From the NCBI GenBank assembly GCA_018239845.1, contig JAFEGO010000098.1:1-38060 (forward strand): 38,060 nt of DNA. Reading direction: 5' to 3'. The position numbers and the translations under genes were made by a program. The notes under the pieces are model-generated. The model was not told the DNA's origin and ran no database searches. It saw only the letters and a list, made by a program, of their open reading frames with translations. The DNA is from Verrucomicrobiota bacterium (lineage in GTDB: Bacteria; Verrucomicrobiota; Verrucomicrobiia; Opitutales; Opitutaceae). Position 1 is the stretch's first letter, and the number at the start of each line of letters is the position of its first letter. Of this stretch, positions 22,675 through 31,898 are shown piece by piece.

Positions 22675-23822
22675 GCACCACCGCCGCCCCCGTGGAAAAA
22701 CCCGTCGTCGCGCGCGCCGAGTCGGTGCGCTCGCCGTGGGAGCTGACCGTGCGCCGCTTCGCGCGGCACAAGCTCGGCATGGCGTCGTTCTTCATGCTCG
22801 GCGTGCTCTACCTCATGGCCGCGGCCTGCGAGTTCTTCGCACCCACCACCCGCGAGTGGAGTAATCTCCCCCACAGCTACTGCCCGCCCCAGCCCCTGCA
22901 CTGGAACTTCGCCGACGGCCTGCACGTCGGCGCGATGCGGCGCTTCGACAATCCCGTGACCTTCGCCCGCACCTATGTGGAGGACCGGAGCGTGAAGATC
23001 CCCCTCGGCTTCTTCGTGCATGGCGAGCCCTACGATCTCTTTGGTTTCATCCCGATGGACCGGCACTTCCTCGGCGTGAACCGCGAGCGCCTTGCGGCCC
23101 TCGGCCGCGCCGACGATCCCGACGCCGTCTTCTATCTCCTCGGCGCCGACAAGTACGGCCGCGACGTCCTCTCGCGCCTCATGTACGGCGCGCGCATCAG
23201 CCTCTCCGTCGGCCTGATCTCCATTGTCGTCACCTTTATCCTCGGCGTCGTGCTCGGCGGCATCTCGGGTTACGCCGGCGGCCGCTGGGACAACCTTATC
23301 CAACGCCTCATCGAGGTGATCAACGCCCTGCCGCAGCTGCCGCTCTGGCTGGCCCTGGGCGCAGTGTTTCCCGCCGACTGGTCGCCGCTGGCCGTGTACT
23401 TCTGCGTCACCGTCGCCCTCAGTCTCTTCGGCTGGACCAGCCTCGCCCGCGTGGTGCGCGGCAAGATCCTCTCGCTCCGCGAGGAGGACTACGCCGTGGC
23501 CGCCCGCCTGCTCGGCGCCAGCCACTCGCGCGTGCTCTTCCGCCACCTGATGCCCGGCTTCACCAGCCACATCATCGTGACACTTACGTTGAGTGTGCCC
23601 GGCATGATCCTTGGTGAAACGGTGCTCAGCTTCCTCGGTCTGGGCCTGCGCCCGCCGATCGTGAGCTGGGGCGTGATGCTGCAGGACTGCCAGAATCTCC
23701 AGACCGTCGGCCACTACCCGTGGCTCCTCGCTCCGGTGCTCTTCATCATCCTCACGATCCTCTCCTTCAATTTCTCCGGCGACGCCATGCGCGACGCCGC
23801 CGATCCGTACAGCGACCGATAA
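22671..23822 (+). CDS. ABC transporter permease, OppC/DppC/YejE-like
   Basis: 383 residues, second membrane subunit of the importer encoded just upstream. It starts with an ATG overlapping the fusion stop (ATGA) and has a clear GGAGGAGG Shine-Dalgarno at 22657-22664, one of the few in this window. The N-terminal cytoplasmic stretch and first helix (ASFFMLGVLYLMAAACEFF) are followed by an unusually long periplasmic insertion of about 100 residues before LLGADKYGRDVLSRLMYGARISLSVG, the normal OppC motif. Long insertions at this place are a feature of YejE-like permeases. The EAA loop reads VAARLLGASHSRVLFRHLMPG, and the C-terminus has the canonical GDAMRDAADP. Last gene of the operon. Confidence 0.92.
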   Translation: MSTTAAPVEKPVVARAESVRSPWELTVRRFARHKLGMASFFMLGVLYLMAAACEFFAPTTREWSNLPHSYCPPQPLHWNFADGLHVGAMRRFDNPVTFARTYVEDRSVKIPLGFFVHGEPYDLFGFIPMDRHFLGVNRERLAALGRADDPDAVFYLLGADKYGRDVLSRLMYGARISLSVGLISIVVTFILGVVLGGISGYAGGRWDNLIQRLIEVINALPQLPLWLALGAVFPADWSPLAVYFCVTVALSLFGWTSLARVVRGKILSLREEDYAVAARLLGASHSRVLFRHLMPGFTSHIIVTLTLSVPGMILGETVLSFLGLGLRPPIVSWGVMLQDCQNLQTVGHYPWLLAPVLFIILTILSFNFSGDAMRDAADPYSDR

Positions 23823-23927
23823 CCGCCGCGCGAGGGAACGTCCCCTCGGCATCGCCTGTCTGCGCGAAGAGCCGGGCCTGCCCGCATTTGACCTGCCCGG
23901 CGTTTACCGGTTTATTGACCCTTCGCC

Positions 23928-25505
23928 TTGGTACACGCCTTCCTCCATTTCCATCGTCGCTGTCTGTCCTCCGGGCCGGGCCTGCTCGTGTTTTTGGGGC
24001 TGATCCTACTGTGCTCCACCGGCTGCACCAGCCTGCCCACACTGGAAAAACGCACGGTCTCCACCGCGTTCACCGACACGGTCGACACGCGGCTCGGCCG
24101 CCAGCTCGCGCCGCTCGAGGCCGCCCACCCGGGTCTGTCGGGCCTCACGCCGCTGCTCGACGGCCACGATGCCTTTGCCGCGCGCATCGCCCTCGCCCGC
24201 TCCGCCCAGCGCTCGCTCGACGTGCAGTACTACATCTGGCGGCACGACCTCTCCGGCACGCTCCTCTTCGACGAGCTGCGCCGCGCCGCCGACCGCGGCG
24301 TCCGCGTGCGCCTGCTGCTCGACGACTACGGCACCGCGGGCAACGACGACTTTCTCGCCGCCCTCGATGCCCACCCGCTCATCGAGGTGCGGCTCTTCAA
24401 CCCCTTTGCCCTGCGCCACACCCGCTGGCTCAATTTTCCCCTCGATTTCTCGCGGCTCAACCGCCGCATGCACAACAAGTCCTTCACCGCCGACAACCAG
24501 GCCACGATCATCGGCGGGCGGAACATCGGCGACGAATACTTCGAGGCCGGGCCCGACGTGCTTTTCATCGACCTCGACGCCCTCGCGATCGGTGCCGTCG
24601 TGCACGAGGTCTCGCGGGTCTTCGACGACTACTGGGCCTGCAGCTCCGCCTACCCGGTGCACCGCCTCCTCGGCCCGCCATCGCCCGGCGAGATAAGCCG
24701 CGTGCAGACCGAGGCCGACCGCCTGCGCAAATCGCCCCGCGCCCAGACGTACCTGCGGTCGGTGGACGCCCCCGGCTTCGTCGAAAAGATCACCTCCGGA
24801 GCGCTCGTGAGCGACTGGGCCAAGGTCACCGTGCTCGCCGACGATCCCGCCAAGGGCCTCGGCCGCGCCGCCGACTCCGGCCTGCTAACCACGCACTTGT
24901 GGGAGACCATCGGCCAGCCCGCCCATTCGCTCGACCTCGTGTCGCCTTATTTCGTGCCCACCCAATCCGGCGTCGCGAGCTTCGCCGCGATGGCCAAGCA
25001 GGGGGTCAAGGTCCGCGTGCTCACCAACGCCCTCGAGGCCACCGACGTCGCGGTGGTGCACTCCGGCTACGCCAAGCGCCGCCCGGCCCTGCTCGCCAGC
25101 GGGGTGGAGCTCTATGAAATCAAGAGCACGGCCAAGCGGCCGGTTAGGATCTTTCGCCGCGGCGGCCGCTCCCACTCCAGCCTCCACGCCAAGACGTTTG
25201 CCCTCGATGGCCGGCGCGTGTTCGTCGGCTCCTTCAACTTCGACCCGCGCTCGGCGCGCCTCAACACGGAGCTGGGCTTCATGATCGAGAGCCCGCTCCT
25301 GGCCCGCGAGATCAACGAGGCCTTCGACGAGCTCGTGCCGCAGCAGTCCTACCAGGTGCGCCTCGGCCCCTCGGGCCGGCTGCAATGGGTCACGCCGCGG
25401 GCCGATGGCTCCGAGGAGATGCTCGACCGCGAACCTGGGACCACGCCCTGGCAGCGCGGCGCGCTGTGGTTCCTCGCCCACCTGCCGATCGAGCCGCTAT
25501 TGTAG
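23928..25505 (+). CDS. phospholipase D/cardiolipin synthase-like lipoprotein (ClsC type)
   Basis: 525 residues with two HKD motifs, HNKSFTADN (H182) followed by IIGGRNIGDEYF, and HAKTFALDG (H420) followed by FVGSFNFDPRSA, typical of PLD-family cardiolipin synthases of the ClsC/YmdC group. The N-terminus reads HRRCLSSGPGLLVFLGLILLCSTGC, a signal sequence with a lipobox-like C33, although the -3 residue is Ser and not Leu. The start is a TTG at 23928; a GTG at 23988 would remove the basic n-region. Probably acts on envelope phospholipids. The 3' end overlaps the convergent glycosidase gene by nine bases. Confidence 0.87.
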   Translation: MVHAFLHFHRRCLSSGPGLLVFLGLILLCSTGCTSLPTLEKRTVSTAFTDTVDTRLGRQLAPLEAAHPGLSGLTPLLDGHDAFAARIALARSAQRSLDVQYYIWRHDLSGTLLFDELRRAADRGVRVRLLLDDYGTAGNDDFLAALDAHPLIEVRLFNPFALRHTRWLNFPLDFSRLNRRMHNKSFTADNQATIIGGRNIGDEYFEAGPDVLFIDLDALAIGAVVHEVSRVFDDYWACSSAYPVHRLLGPPSPGEISRVQTEADRLRKSPRAQTYLRSVDAPGFVEKITSGALVSDWAKVTVLADDPAKGLGRAADSGLLTTHLWETIGQPAHSLDLVSPYFVPTQSGVASFAAMAKQGVKVRVLTNALEATDVAVVHSGYAKRRPALLASGVELYEIKSTAKRPVRIFRRGGRSHSSLHAKTFALDGRRVFVGSFNFDPRSARLNTELGFMIESPLLAREINEAFDELVPQQSYQVRLGPSGRLQWVTPRADGSEEMLDREPGTTPWQRGALWFLAHLPIEPLL

Positions 25506-27902
25506 CCGTATCGACCACGCCGTGACATCCGCGGTCGTTGTCAGGGAAATCTTGCTCGTCCCCACCGCGCCGTCCGGCCCCGGCACCGCGATGAAGATAT
25601 GTCCGCTCTCGCCCGGCGGCCGGTGCAGTTTGCCCGAGAGCGTGTGTGTCTTCACCTCCCAGCGCACGTCCGACAGCTCGCGCCCGCCGCTCTGGTGAAA
25701 GCTCGTGCCCACGGGCCACGGGTGCGCGCGCGGCCGGCGCAGGATCAGCAGCTTCACCGCCGGGCCGTGAAATCCAATATCGAACAAAAACGAACAAAAC
25801 GTCAGGATGGGGTCGCTGAAATCGCCCGGATGTCTATAACTATCAGCAGGTTGTGGTAAGCGCGGGATTTCGCCGAGGAATTGCCCCGACCAGAACTCAT
25901 GCGCCCAGAGCCTCGGTTTCCCGGGGAAACCGAGCCGCTCAAACTCCACCTGGTAGCGGCGCGCGAGGTTTACGCCGGAGCCTTTTTCCACCGTCGGCTC
26001 ATCCCAGTTGAAGACCGCCACGAGCGTCCACTCGTCCCAATCGGCCCGCACGGGCAGCACCCACACGCACGCGCCCTGCGGCTCGCCTTCCCTGGGCAGC
26101 TCATCCGGCTGGGCCTTGACCAACGTGAGGTAAGGCAGCGTGCCCGTACGGATCGGATGAAACAGGTCGATCGGTGTCGCCGGGGTGTCGTTGGGCGGCA
26201 GCGTCGCCAGCAGCACATTCCACCGGTCCTCCGGCAGCTTGGTCAAATCGTCGCCGAGGTCCACGTGGCCCGCGCCCATAAAAGTCGCCGTTGCACGGAT
26301 ACGTGCTTCCTCCAAGGTGCCGGGCAGACCGGTCACCAGGCATGAGGGCTGCAGGAGCGCCCAGCGCTGCTTGAAGAGGTGACACGCATACGAGGTGTAC
26401 ACGTCGCGCAGGTGCCGCCACCCGAGGCCCGTGTTGCCCGTGTCCATCACCGCGTAGCTGAGGCCCGCGATGCCCGCCGCCGCGAGGTCCGTGCCGGAGC
26501 AGTCGATCATCAGGGCTTTCTCGCCCTGCGAATCCAACGCCTCCTGCGCGATGCGAAACGCCGTGCGCACCGCCTCGCGCGCGCCGCCGCTGAGCCGGCG
26601 CGGATCGTGCCGGCCGCGCAGCTCCTTCGTCGTGACGACCCCCGCGAAATCCCATTTCACGAAACGCACGCCCTTGCGCGCGAGCGCGGTAAAATTTTCC
26701 CGCAGCCACGCCTGCGCGCCGGGGTGCGTGACATCCAGCGCATACACCGGACAGAACGGCGCCCAGAACCAGTTGTAGTTGTTGCGCGGCTGGCCGTCCG
26801 CTCCGCGCAGCAGCCACTCCGGATGCTCGCGTGCCACCGGATGCGTGTCCGCGATGCAGAGCACGCCCACCCAGACGCCGAGCTGAAATCCCTCGCGCCG
26901 CAGTTCGCCGCTGAGCCAGCCGAGCCCGCGGCCGAAGCGCTCGTTCTCTTCGAACGAGGTCGGCAGGTTGTCCTTCTCCCAACCGAGATCGAGCTGCACG
27001 ATCCGCAGGCCGAGCCGGTCGAGGTGCCGCGCCCGCGCCGCGCGCGCCGTGGCGAGCACGCGCTCCTCGGTCACGCCCAGACGATACGGATACCAGCTGC
27101 ACCAGTTCGCGAGCGGTTTCGGCGGCGCGGGGAAACGGTTAATCCGCTTGATGCGGTCGCCGTGTGCGCCGAGCAGCGCCAGCGGATCGCGTCCCGCCTC
27201 GAGGACAAAATCCCCGAGCGCCACCGTCTCGCCCGGCGCCACCGCCAGATCCCCGCCGTCGAAGCCGATGGTGAAAGAGCGAAACCGGGGCACCTTCTTC
27301 AGCGACGCTGTTTCCACCGGTGTCAGTGCGGCTCCGCCATCCACGTTGTCCGCGCCGCTGAGGCTGCGGCCCGCTGCGGCAAACATCCGCCCGGCGATCT
27401 TCGGCAGCCAGCGGTCCACCGTCTCAAAGCCGATCAGCAGTCCGGCCCGCGCCGCCGGGTTGTAAAACACCGTGTGCGTCTCGCTCACAAACGCCCCGGC
27501 CGTTCCGTCGAGGGCCTTGAGCCGGTCGCTGCCCGTCAGCATCTGCCGCGGCGTGCGCACGCGCGCGAGGTAAGCGCTCTGCTCCAAAATGCGCACGTCC
27601 GCCGCACTCGTTCCGAGCTCAAGCCGCGTCGCCGCGAAGAGCGTGACGTGGTTCAGCACGCAGCCCTGCGCACTGCCATTGCGCAGCCGGCTGGTCACGC
27701 GCAGCCGGCCTTTTGTCTCCGCGGTGATCTGCTGCGTCAGCTCCAACCCGCCCGCGCCGCGCCACGTGAGCTTCCCCTTGGTAAATTTCTCCGCGCGCAG
27801 CGTCACGCGCCGGCCATCGACCTGCAGCGACGGCTTGCCCGGCCCGAGCCCAAAGGGCCCGGCCGAGAAACTGAGGCGCCCGGCGCGAAGGTCCGCTTTC
27901 AT
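25497..27902 (-). CDS. clan GH-D glycosidase, GH36/alpha-galactosidase-like
   Basis: 801 residues: an N-terminal beta-sandwich (1-255), a central TIM barrel, and a C-terminal beta domain. Barrel signatures: LANWCSWYPYRLGVTEE (264-280), RIVQLDLGWEKDN, FQLGVWVGV, FVKWDFAG with likely nucleophile D418, and IDCSGTD/AVMDTGNTG with likely acid/base D487. This is the melibiase/raffinose-synthase-like arrangement, but substrate specificity is open. There is no signal peptide, so it acts on internalised oligosaccharides. The C-terminal domain contains an atypical phenylalanine-rich stretch (TFCSFLFDIGF) encoded by an AT-rich repeat at 25770-25801. Nineteen bases downstream of the oxidoreductase at 27922, same strand. 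Confidence 0.82.
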   Translation of the reverse strand: MKADLRAGRLSFSAGPFGLGPGKPSLQVDGRRVTLRAEKFTKGKLTWRGAGGLELTQQITAETKGRLRVTSRLRNGSAQGCVLNHVTLFAATRLELGTSAADVRILEQSAYLARVRTPRQMLTGSDRLKALDGTAGAFVSETHTVFYNPAARAGLLIGFETVDRWLPKIAGRMFAAAGRSLSGADNVDGGAALTPVETASLKKVPRFRSFTIGFDGGDLAVAPGETVALGDFVLEAGRDPLALLGAHGDRIKRINRFPAPPKPLANWCSWYPYRLGVTEERVLATARAARARHLDRLGLRIVQLDLGWEKDNLPTSFEENERFGRGLGWLSGELRREGFQLGVWVGVLCIADTHPVAREHPEWLLRGADGQPRNNYNWFWAPFCPVYALDVTHPGAQAWLRENFTALARKGVRFVKWDFAGVVTTKELRGRHDPRRLSGGAREAVRTAFRIAQEALDSQGEKALMIDCSGTDLAAAGIAGLSYAVMDTGNTGLGWRHLRDVYTSYACHLFKQRWALLQPSCLVTGLPGTLEEARIRATATFMGAGHVDLGDDLTKLPEDRWNVLLATLPPNDTPATPIDLFHPIRTGTLPYLTLVKAQPDELPREGEPQGACVWVLPVRADWDEWTLVAVFNWDEPTVEKGSGVNLARRYQVEFERLGFPGKPRLWAHEFWSGQFLGEIPRLPQPADSYRHPGDFSDPILTFCSFLFDIGFHGPAVKLLILRRPRAHPWPVGTSFHQSGGRELSDVRWEVKTHTLSGKLHRPPGESGHIFIAVPGPDGAVGTSKISLTTTADVTAWSIRLQ
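25770..25801. repeat. AT-rich CGAACAAAA direct repeat inside a coding region
   Basis: CGAACAAAA occurs twice in tandem (25781 and 25791), with AATCCAATAT before it, in a locally AT-rich patch of the glycosidase gene. It keeps the frame and encodes the TFCSFLFDIGF segment. It resembles short intergenic repeats and is similar in nature to the one at 18579. Confidence 0.55.
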
Positions 27903-27921
27903 GCGCAGACGCGCGCCAGCC

Positions 27922-28836
27922 TCAGAGCAGGACGACGCGGCCGCCGTTGTCCCGGCTTTCGTTGGCGGCCTCGATGAAGCGGATCAGCTCGATCGTCTCC
28001 TCGGCCTCCACCGGCGGCTGGCGCGTGGCGATGAACTGCATGATCGCCTCCGCGAGGCAGGTGAAGAAGCCCTTCGTCTCGGTCTGCACGTTCACGTGTG
28101 CGCTCTGCTTTTCGAAGTGCACGAGGCCGTGGTACTCGTAGTTGCCGGTGCGGTTGCAGTGCACCGTGCCGATGCGGCCGTCGCCCCAGGTGCCGGTGAT
28201 GAGGTCGTAGTGCTCGTTGCTCGTGCAGGTCACGCTGCGGCAGCCGCGGCCCATCGTCGTGTAGAGCATCTCGATCGGGTGGATGCCGTACCAGAAGAAG
28301 CCGGGGTTCGTGACCTCCATCGCGGCGGGGCCGTGAAACTGCGCGCCGCGGACCAGCGGTTTGGTCTCGGGCGTCACCACGCGCGTGAGCGCGCCGGTGA
28401 AGCGCAGCGAGGATGAGGTGAAGATCGGGGTGTTGAGTTTCTTCGCGGTGTTGAAGATCGCGCGCGCGTCCACCGTGTGCAGCGCGAAGGGCTTGTCCAC
28501 GAACACCGGTTTGCCGTTCGCCGCCGCCGCGATGCGCTGGAATTGCTCGAGGTGCACACGGCCGTCGAGCGTGGTGTGCAGAATCGCGTCGCTCGCCGCG
28601 ACCACGGCCTCGATCGAGTCCATGATCTGCACGCCGAACTTCTCCTTCAGCTCCTTCGTGTAGCCCGGCACGCGGCTGATGCTCGACTCGAGGTCGTGCG
28701 AGCCGCCGGGGTAGGCCGCCACGACGCGCGCGCCGGGGAGTGCCTGTTTCGATGCGGGGTTGTTGAACGTGTCGCTGAAGACGAGGACGTGCGACGTGTC
28801 ACAACCGATGATGCCTAGCTTGACGGGGTTGCTCAT
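27922..28836 (-). CDS. Gfo/Idh/MocA family oxidoreductase, divergent member
   Basis: 304 residues from the ATG at 28836; an open frame continues upstream to 30768 but is the antisense shadow of the asparaginase and channel genes. The nucleotide loop is unusual: LGIIGCDTSHVLVFSDTFN lacks the second and third glycines of GxGxxG. The catalytic-lysine motif is FVDKPFAL. The C-terminal domain has PGFFWYGIHPIEMLYTTMG and GTWGDGRIGTVHCNR. First gene of a two-gene unit with the GH36-like glycosidase, which suggests oxidation of the released sugar or a redox role in glycoside cleavage. Confidence 0.85.
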   Translation of the reverse strand: MSNPVKLGIIGCDTSHVLVFSDTFNNPASKQALPGARVVAAYPGGSHDLESSISRVPGYTKELKEKFGVQIMDSIEAVVAASDAILHTTLDGRVHLEQFQRIAAAANGKPVFVDKPFALHTVDARAIFNTAKKLNTPIFTSSSLRFTGALTRVVTPETKPLVRGAQFHGPAAMEVTNPGFFWYGIHPIEMLYTTMGRGCRSVTCTSNEHYDLITGTWGDGRIGTVHCNRTGNYEYHGLVHFEKQSAHVNVQTETKGFFTCLAEAIMQFIATRQPPVEAEETIELIRFIEAANESRDNGGRVVLL

Positions 28837-28944
28837 GGGGAGGGTGCGGCGGATAATTCCACGCCGCGCCCCGGGTGCAAGCCCGCCTGCCGTCATCGCA
28901 TTCTGTATTTTCATCCGCGCGCCGGGCGTGCATTGTGCGCGATC

Positions 28945-29952
28945 ATGCCGTCCTCCCCGTCTCCCGCCCTGCCCTGCGTCCGCGTGCTCGCGACCGGCGG
29001 CACCATTGCCGGCGCGCAGACCGGCGGCTCCCGCGGCTACCAGGCCGGCGCGTTTTCCATCGACGCCCTCGTCGCCGCCGTGCCGCAGCTCGCCACGCTC
29101 GCGCAGCTCGAGGTCGAGCAGGTCGCCGCCATCGGCAGCCAGGACATGGACGAGGCCGTCTGGCGCCGCCTCGCGGAGCGCACCGCCGCCGCCCTCGCCG
29201 ACCCCGCCGTCCACGGCGTCGTGATCACGCACGGCACCGACACGATGGAGGAGACCGGCTATTTCCTGAATCTCGTCGTGCGCAGCGAGAAACCCGTCGT
29301 GCTTGTCGGCGCCATGCGCCCCGCCACCGAGATCAGCGCCGACGGCCCGATGAATCTCTACAACGCCGTGGCCGTCGCCGCGCACCCCGCCGCCCGCGCC
29401 CGCGGCGTGCTCATCGTCGCCAACGACGAGATCCACTTCGCCCGCGAGGTGGCCAAGACCAACACGACACAGCTCGGCACCTTCAAGAGCACGCAGCGCG
29501 GCCTCGCCGGGCTCGTCAATGCCGGCCGCCTCCACCTCTATGCACCGCCCGCGCGCCGCCACACCGCCGAGAGCGAGTTTATCCTCGGGCCGGATACGGT
29601 CCTCCCGCGCGTCAGCATCGTTTACGCCTACGCGGGCATGGGCCGCGAGCTCATCGATGCCGCCGTGCAATCCGGCGCGCACGGCCTCGTCGTCGCAGGC
29701 GTCGGCGATGGCAACCTGCCCGCCACCGCCCTCGCCGCCTGTGCCGACGCCGTGCGCCGCGGCGTCGCGGTCGTCCGCAGCTCGCGCACCGGCGGCGGCG
29801 TGGTCGAGCGCGACATCGAGATCGACGACGACCGGCTCGGCCTGATCGTCGCCGAGGAGCTCAACCCCCAGAAGGCCCGCGTGCTCCTCATGCTCGGCCT
29901 CACCCGCACCGCCGACCCGCGCGCGCTGCAGGAAATGTTCTTCTCCTACTGA
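28945..29952 (+). CDS. L-asparaginase
   Basis: Hydrolyses asparagine to aspartate and ammonia. 335 residues with both threonine motifs, VLATGGTIAGAQTGG near 14-28 and VITHGTDTMEETGYFL near 90, plus VVLVGAMRPATEISADGP and VNAGRLHLY. Length and motifs fit the bacterial two-threonine family (type I/II). I see no clear signal peptide, so it is probably cytoplasmic. The ATG at 28945 is chosen over one at 28933 because it gives the usual short lead before the first motif. Followed 15 bases later by the channel-like gene; divergent from the oxidoreductase at 27922. Confidence 0.92.
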   Translation: MPSSPSPALPCVRVLATGGTIAGAQTGGSRGYQAGAFSIDALVAAVPQLATLAQLEVEQVAAIGSQDMDEAVWRRLAERTAAALADPAVHGVVITHGTDTMEETGYFLNLVVRSEKPVVLVGAMRPATEISADGPMNLYNAVAVAAHPAARARGVLIVANDEIHFAREVAKTNTTQLGTFKSTQRGLAGLVNAGRLHLYAPPARRHTAESEFILGPDTVLPRVSIVYAYAGMGRELIDAAVQSGAHGLVVAGVGDGNLPATALAACADAVRRGVAVVRSSRTGGGVVERDIEIDDDRLGLIVAEELNPQKARVLLMLGLTRTADPRALQEMFFSY

Positions 29953-29967
29953 GCCCGCCCGCGCCGC

Positions 29968-30609
29968 ATGCACAACGCCGCCTTTCAACTGCCCGTCTGG
30001 TTCGACCTCGGCGCCACCTTCGCCTTCGCCCTCACCGGCGCCATCGCGGCCATCCACCGTGGCTACGACATCGTGGGCGTCTTCTTCCTCGCCCTGGCCT
30101 CCGGCCTCGGCGGCGGCCTGATCCGCGACGGCGTGTTCATTTCCGGCGGCGGCCCGACGCCCCTGCTCAGCGATCCGCGCTATATCGAGGTCGTCGTCGC
30201 CGCGACCGTGGCGGGCGCCTTGCTGGGCCGGCACATCAAGCGCTTCCACCGGGTGATCGCCGTGATCGATGCCCTCGGCCTTGGCGCCTACGCGGCCTTC
30301 GGCGTGCAAAAATCCCTGCATGCCGGCCTCGCCGTCCCCGCCGCGATCTTGGTCGGCGTGGTCAATGCCTCCGGCGGCGGCCTCCTCCGCGACGTGCTCA
30401 CCGGGGAGGAGCCGCTGGTGTTCAAGCCCGGGCAGTTCTACGTGCTCGCCGCCGTGGTCGGCGCCGTGGCGTTTGTCTTCTTCACCGTGTCGCTCGAATT
30501 CGCGCCGACCCCCGCCGCCATCGCTTCGGTGGCGCTGACCTTCGTCTTCCGCATGCTCTCCATCGTCCTCAACTGGCGCACCGCGCCGGTCTCCGCGATC
30601 AACGGCTGA
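29968..30609 (+). CDS. TRIC-type cation channel family membrane protein (UPF0126)
   Basis: 213 residues with about seven helices and an internal two-fold repeat: each half carries the diagnostic glycine triplet and acidic end, GLGGGLIRDGVF near 46-57 and ASGGGLLRDVLTG near 132-144. These are the features of bacterial trimeric intracellular cation channel (YadS/YicG-like) proteins, which conduct monovalent cations; some have been linked to amino-acid export. The 15-base gap from asparaginase suggests a shared transcript. Confidence 0.88.
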   Translation: MHNAAFQLPVWFDLGATFAFALTGAIAAIHRGYDIVGVFFLALASGLGGGLIRDGVFISGGGPTPLLSDPRYIEVVVAATVAGALLGRHIKRFHRVIAVIDALGLGAYAAFGVQKSLHAGLAVPAAILVGVVNASGGGLLRDVLTGEEPLVFKPGQFYVLAAVVGAVAFVFFTVSLEFAPTPAAIASVALTFVFRMLSIVLNWRTAPVSAING

Positions 30610-30620
30610 CCGCGCGATGG

Positions 30621-30630
30621 CGGAATATTC
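30621..30630. promoter_or_regulatory. second copy of the CGGAATATTC motif
   Basis: Identical 10-mer to the one in the lyase/oxidoreductase divergent spacer (16111). It is 12 bases after the TRIC stop and about 120 bases before the ATPase start. Possible shared regulator site; low confidence. Confidence 0.3.
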
Positions 30631-30751
30631 GGGAGCATCCGTCGTATTGACGCAGCTAGGGCTTGCCATGCGCACCCGCGCCGTCGTCTTCTGAGGACGC
30701 GCGACCCCTTTCTGCGCTTTTGTTTTTTGCTTCGTCATCCCTCCCCACCCC

Positions 30752-31882
30752 ATGGCCAAAGTAATCATCGATCAGCTCGTCAAAACGTATGCGGAAAAAG
30801 GCGGCCCCGGCGTAACCGCGGTCAAGGGCATCAACCTTGAGATCCATGACCGCGAGTTCATGGTGCTGGTCGGCCCCTCCGGTTGCGGCAAATCGACGAC
30901 GCTGCGCATGATCGCGGGCCTCGAGGAAATCTCCGGCGGCACCATCGCCATCGACGGCAAGGTCGTGAACCACGTCCTCCCGAAAGACCGCGACATCGCG
31001 ATGGTCTTCCAAAACTACGCGCTCTACCCGCACATGTCGGTGTACGACAACATGGCCTTCGGCCTGAAGCTGCGGAAGTTCCCCAAGGCCGAGATCGACC
31101 AGCGCGTCCGCGAGGCCTCCGCCATGCTCGGCCTCGATCCCTACCTCGACCGCAAGCCCAAGGCCCTCTCCGGCGGCCAGCGCCAGCGCGTCGCCGTCGG
31201 CCGCGCCATCGTGCGCAAGCCGAAGGTCTTCCTCTTCGACGAGCCCCTTTCCAACCTCGACGCCAAGATGCGCGTCTCCACGCGCACCGAGATTTCCAAG
31301 CTCCATGCGCGCCTCGGCGCCACGATGATCTACGTCACGCACGACCAGGTCGAGGCCATGACCATGGGCGACCGCATTTGCGTGATGAAAGACGGCCACA
31401 TCCAGCAGGTCGCCGAGCCGCTGCAGCTCTACAACCACCCGGCCAACCTCTTCGTCGCGGGCTTCATCGGCTCCCCGCCGATGAATTTCTTCAAGGGCAC
31501 GATCCAGCGCGCGGGCAACCACCTCGCGTTTGTGGAGACCAATCCCAACGGCACGCCGCTGCGCTTCAGCCTGACCGAGACCCTCTCGCGCCAGGCCGCC
31601 AATCACATCGACCAGCCCATCGTCTTCGGCATCCGCCCGGAAAACGTGCACGACACGCTGACCGTCACGAATCCCGATCCCGCCCGCACCGTCGAGGTGA
31701 AAGTCGAAGTCTCAGAGCCGATGGGTTCGGAGACGTACCTCTACCTCGACACCGGCGCGACATCCTTCATCGCCCGCGTGCGTCCCACCGACCGCTTCGA
31801 TGTGAACAGCCGCGTGAAGGTCACCTTCGACCTCGACCACGCCCACCTCTTCGACGCCACCACCGAGATGAGCCTCGGTTGA
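30752..31882 (+). CDS. ugpC: sugar ABC transporter ATP-binding protein (MalK/UgpC type)
   Basis: Energises carbohydrate importers of the maltose/glycerol-3-phosphate class. 376 residues: Walker [10 protein letters not shown] at 42-50, Q-loop [13 protein letters not shown], signature [14 protein letters not shown], Walker [14 protein letters not shown]-loop [13 protein letters not shown], then a C-terminal regulatory (TOBE/MalK-type) domain with FGIRPENV. No matching permease or binding protein is adjacent, so it probably serves several distant importers, as MsiK does. It is not an OppD/OppF type and is less likely to power the peptide-type permeases at 19342-23822. Confidence 0.92.
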   Translation: MAKVIIDQLVKTYAEKGGPGVTAVKGINLEIHDREFMVLVGPSGCGKSTTLRMIAGLEEISGGTIAIDGKVVNHVLPKDRDIAMVFQNYALYPHMSVYDNMAFGLKLRKFPKAEIDQRVREASAMLGLDPYLDRKPKALSGGQRQRVAVGRAIVRKPKVFLFDEPLSNLDAKMRVSTRTEISKLHARLGATMIYVTHDQVEAMTMGDRICVMKDGHIQQVAEPLQLYNHPANLFVAGFIGSPPMNFFKGTIQRAGNHLAFVETNPNGTPLRFSLTETLSRQAANHIDQPIVFGIRPENVHDTLTVTNPDPARTVEVKVEVSEPMGSETYLYLDTGATSFIARVRPTDRFDVNSRVKVTFDLDHAHLFDATTEMSLG

Positions 31883-31898
31883 TTGGCGCGGCAGCGCC

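Noticed and set aside
28837..30768. N-terminal extension of the oxidoreductase frame at 27922
   Set aside because: It is antisense to the asparaginase and TRIC genes; the Rossmann fold begins right after the ATG at 28836.
30752..31882. ATPase subunit of the importer at 19342-23822
   Set aside because: The sequence is MalK/UgpC type with a C-terminal regulatory domain; Opp/Dpp-class permeases use OppD/OppF-type ATPases.
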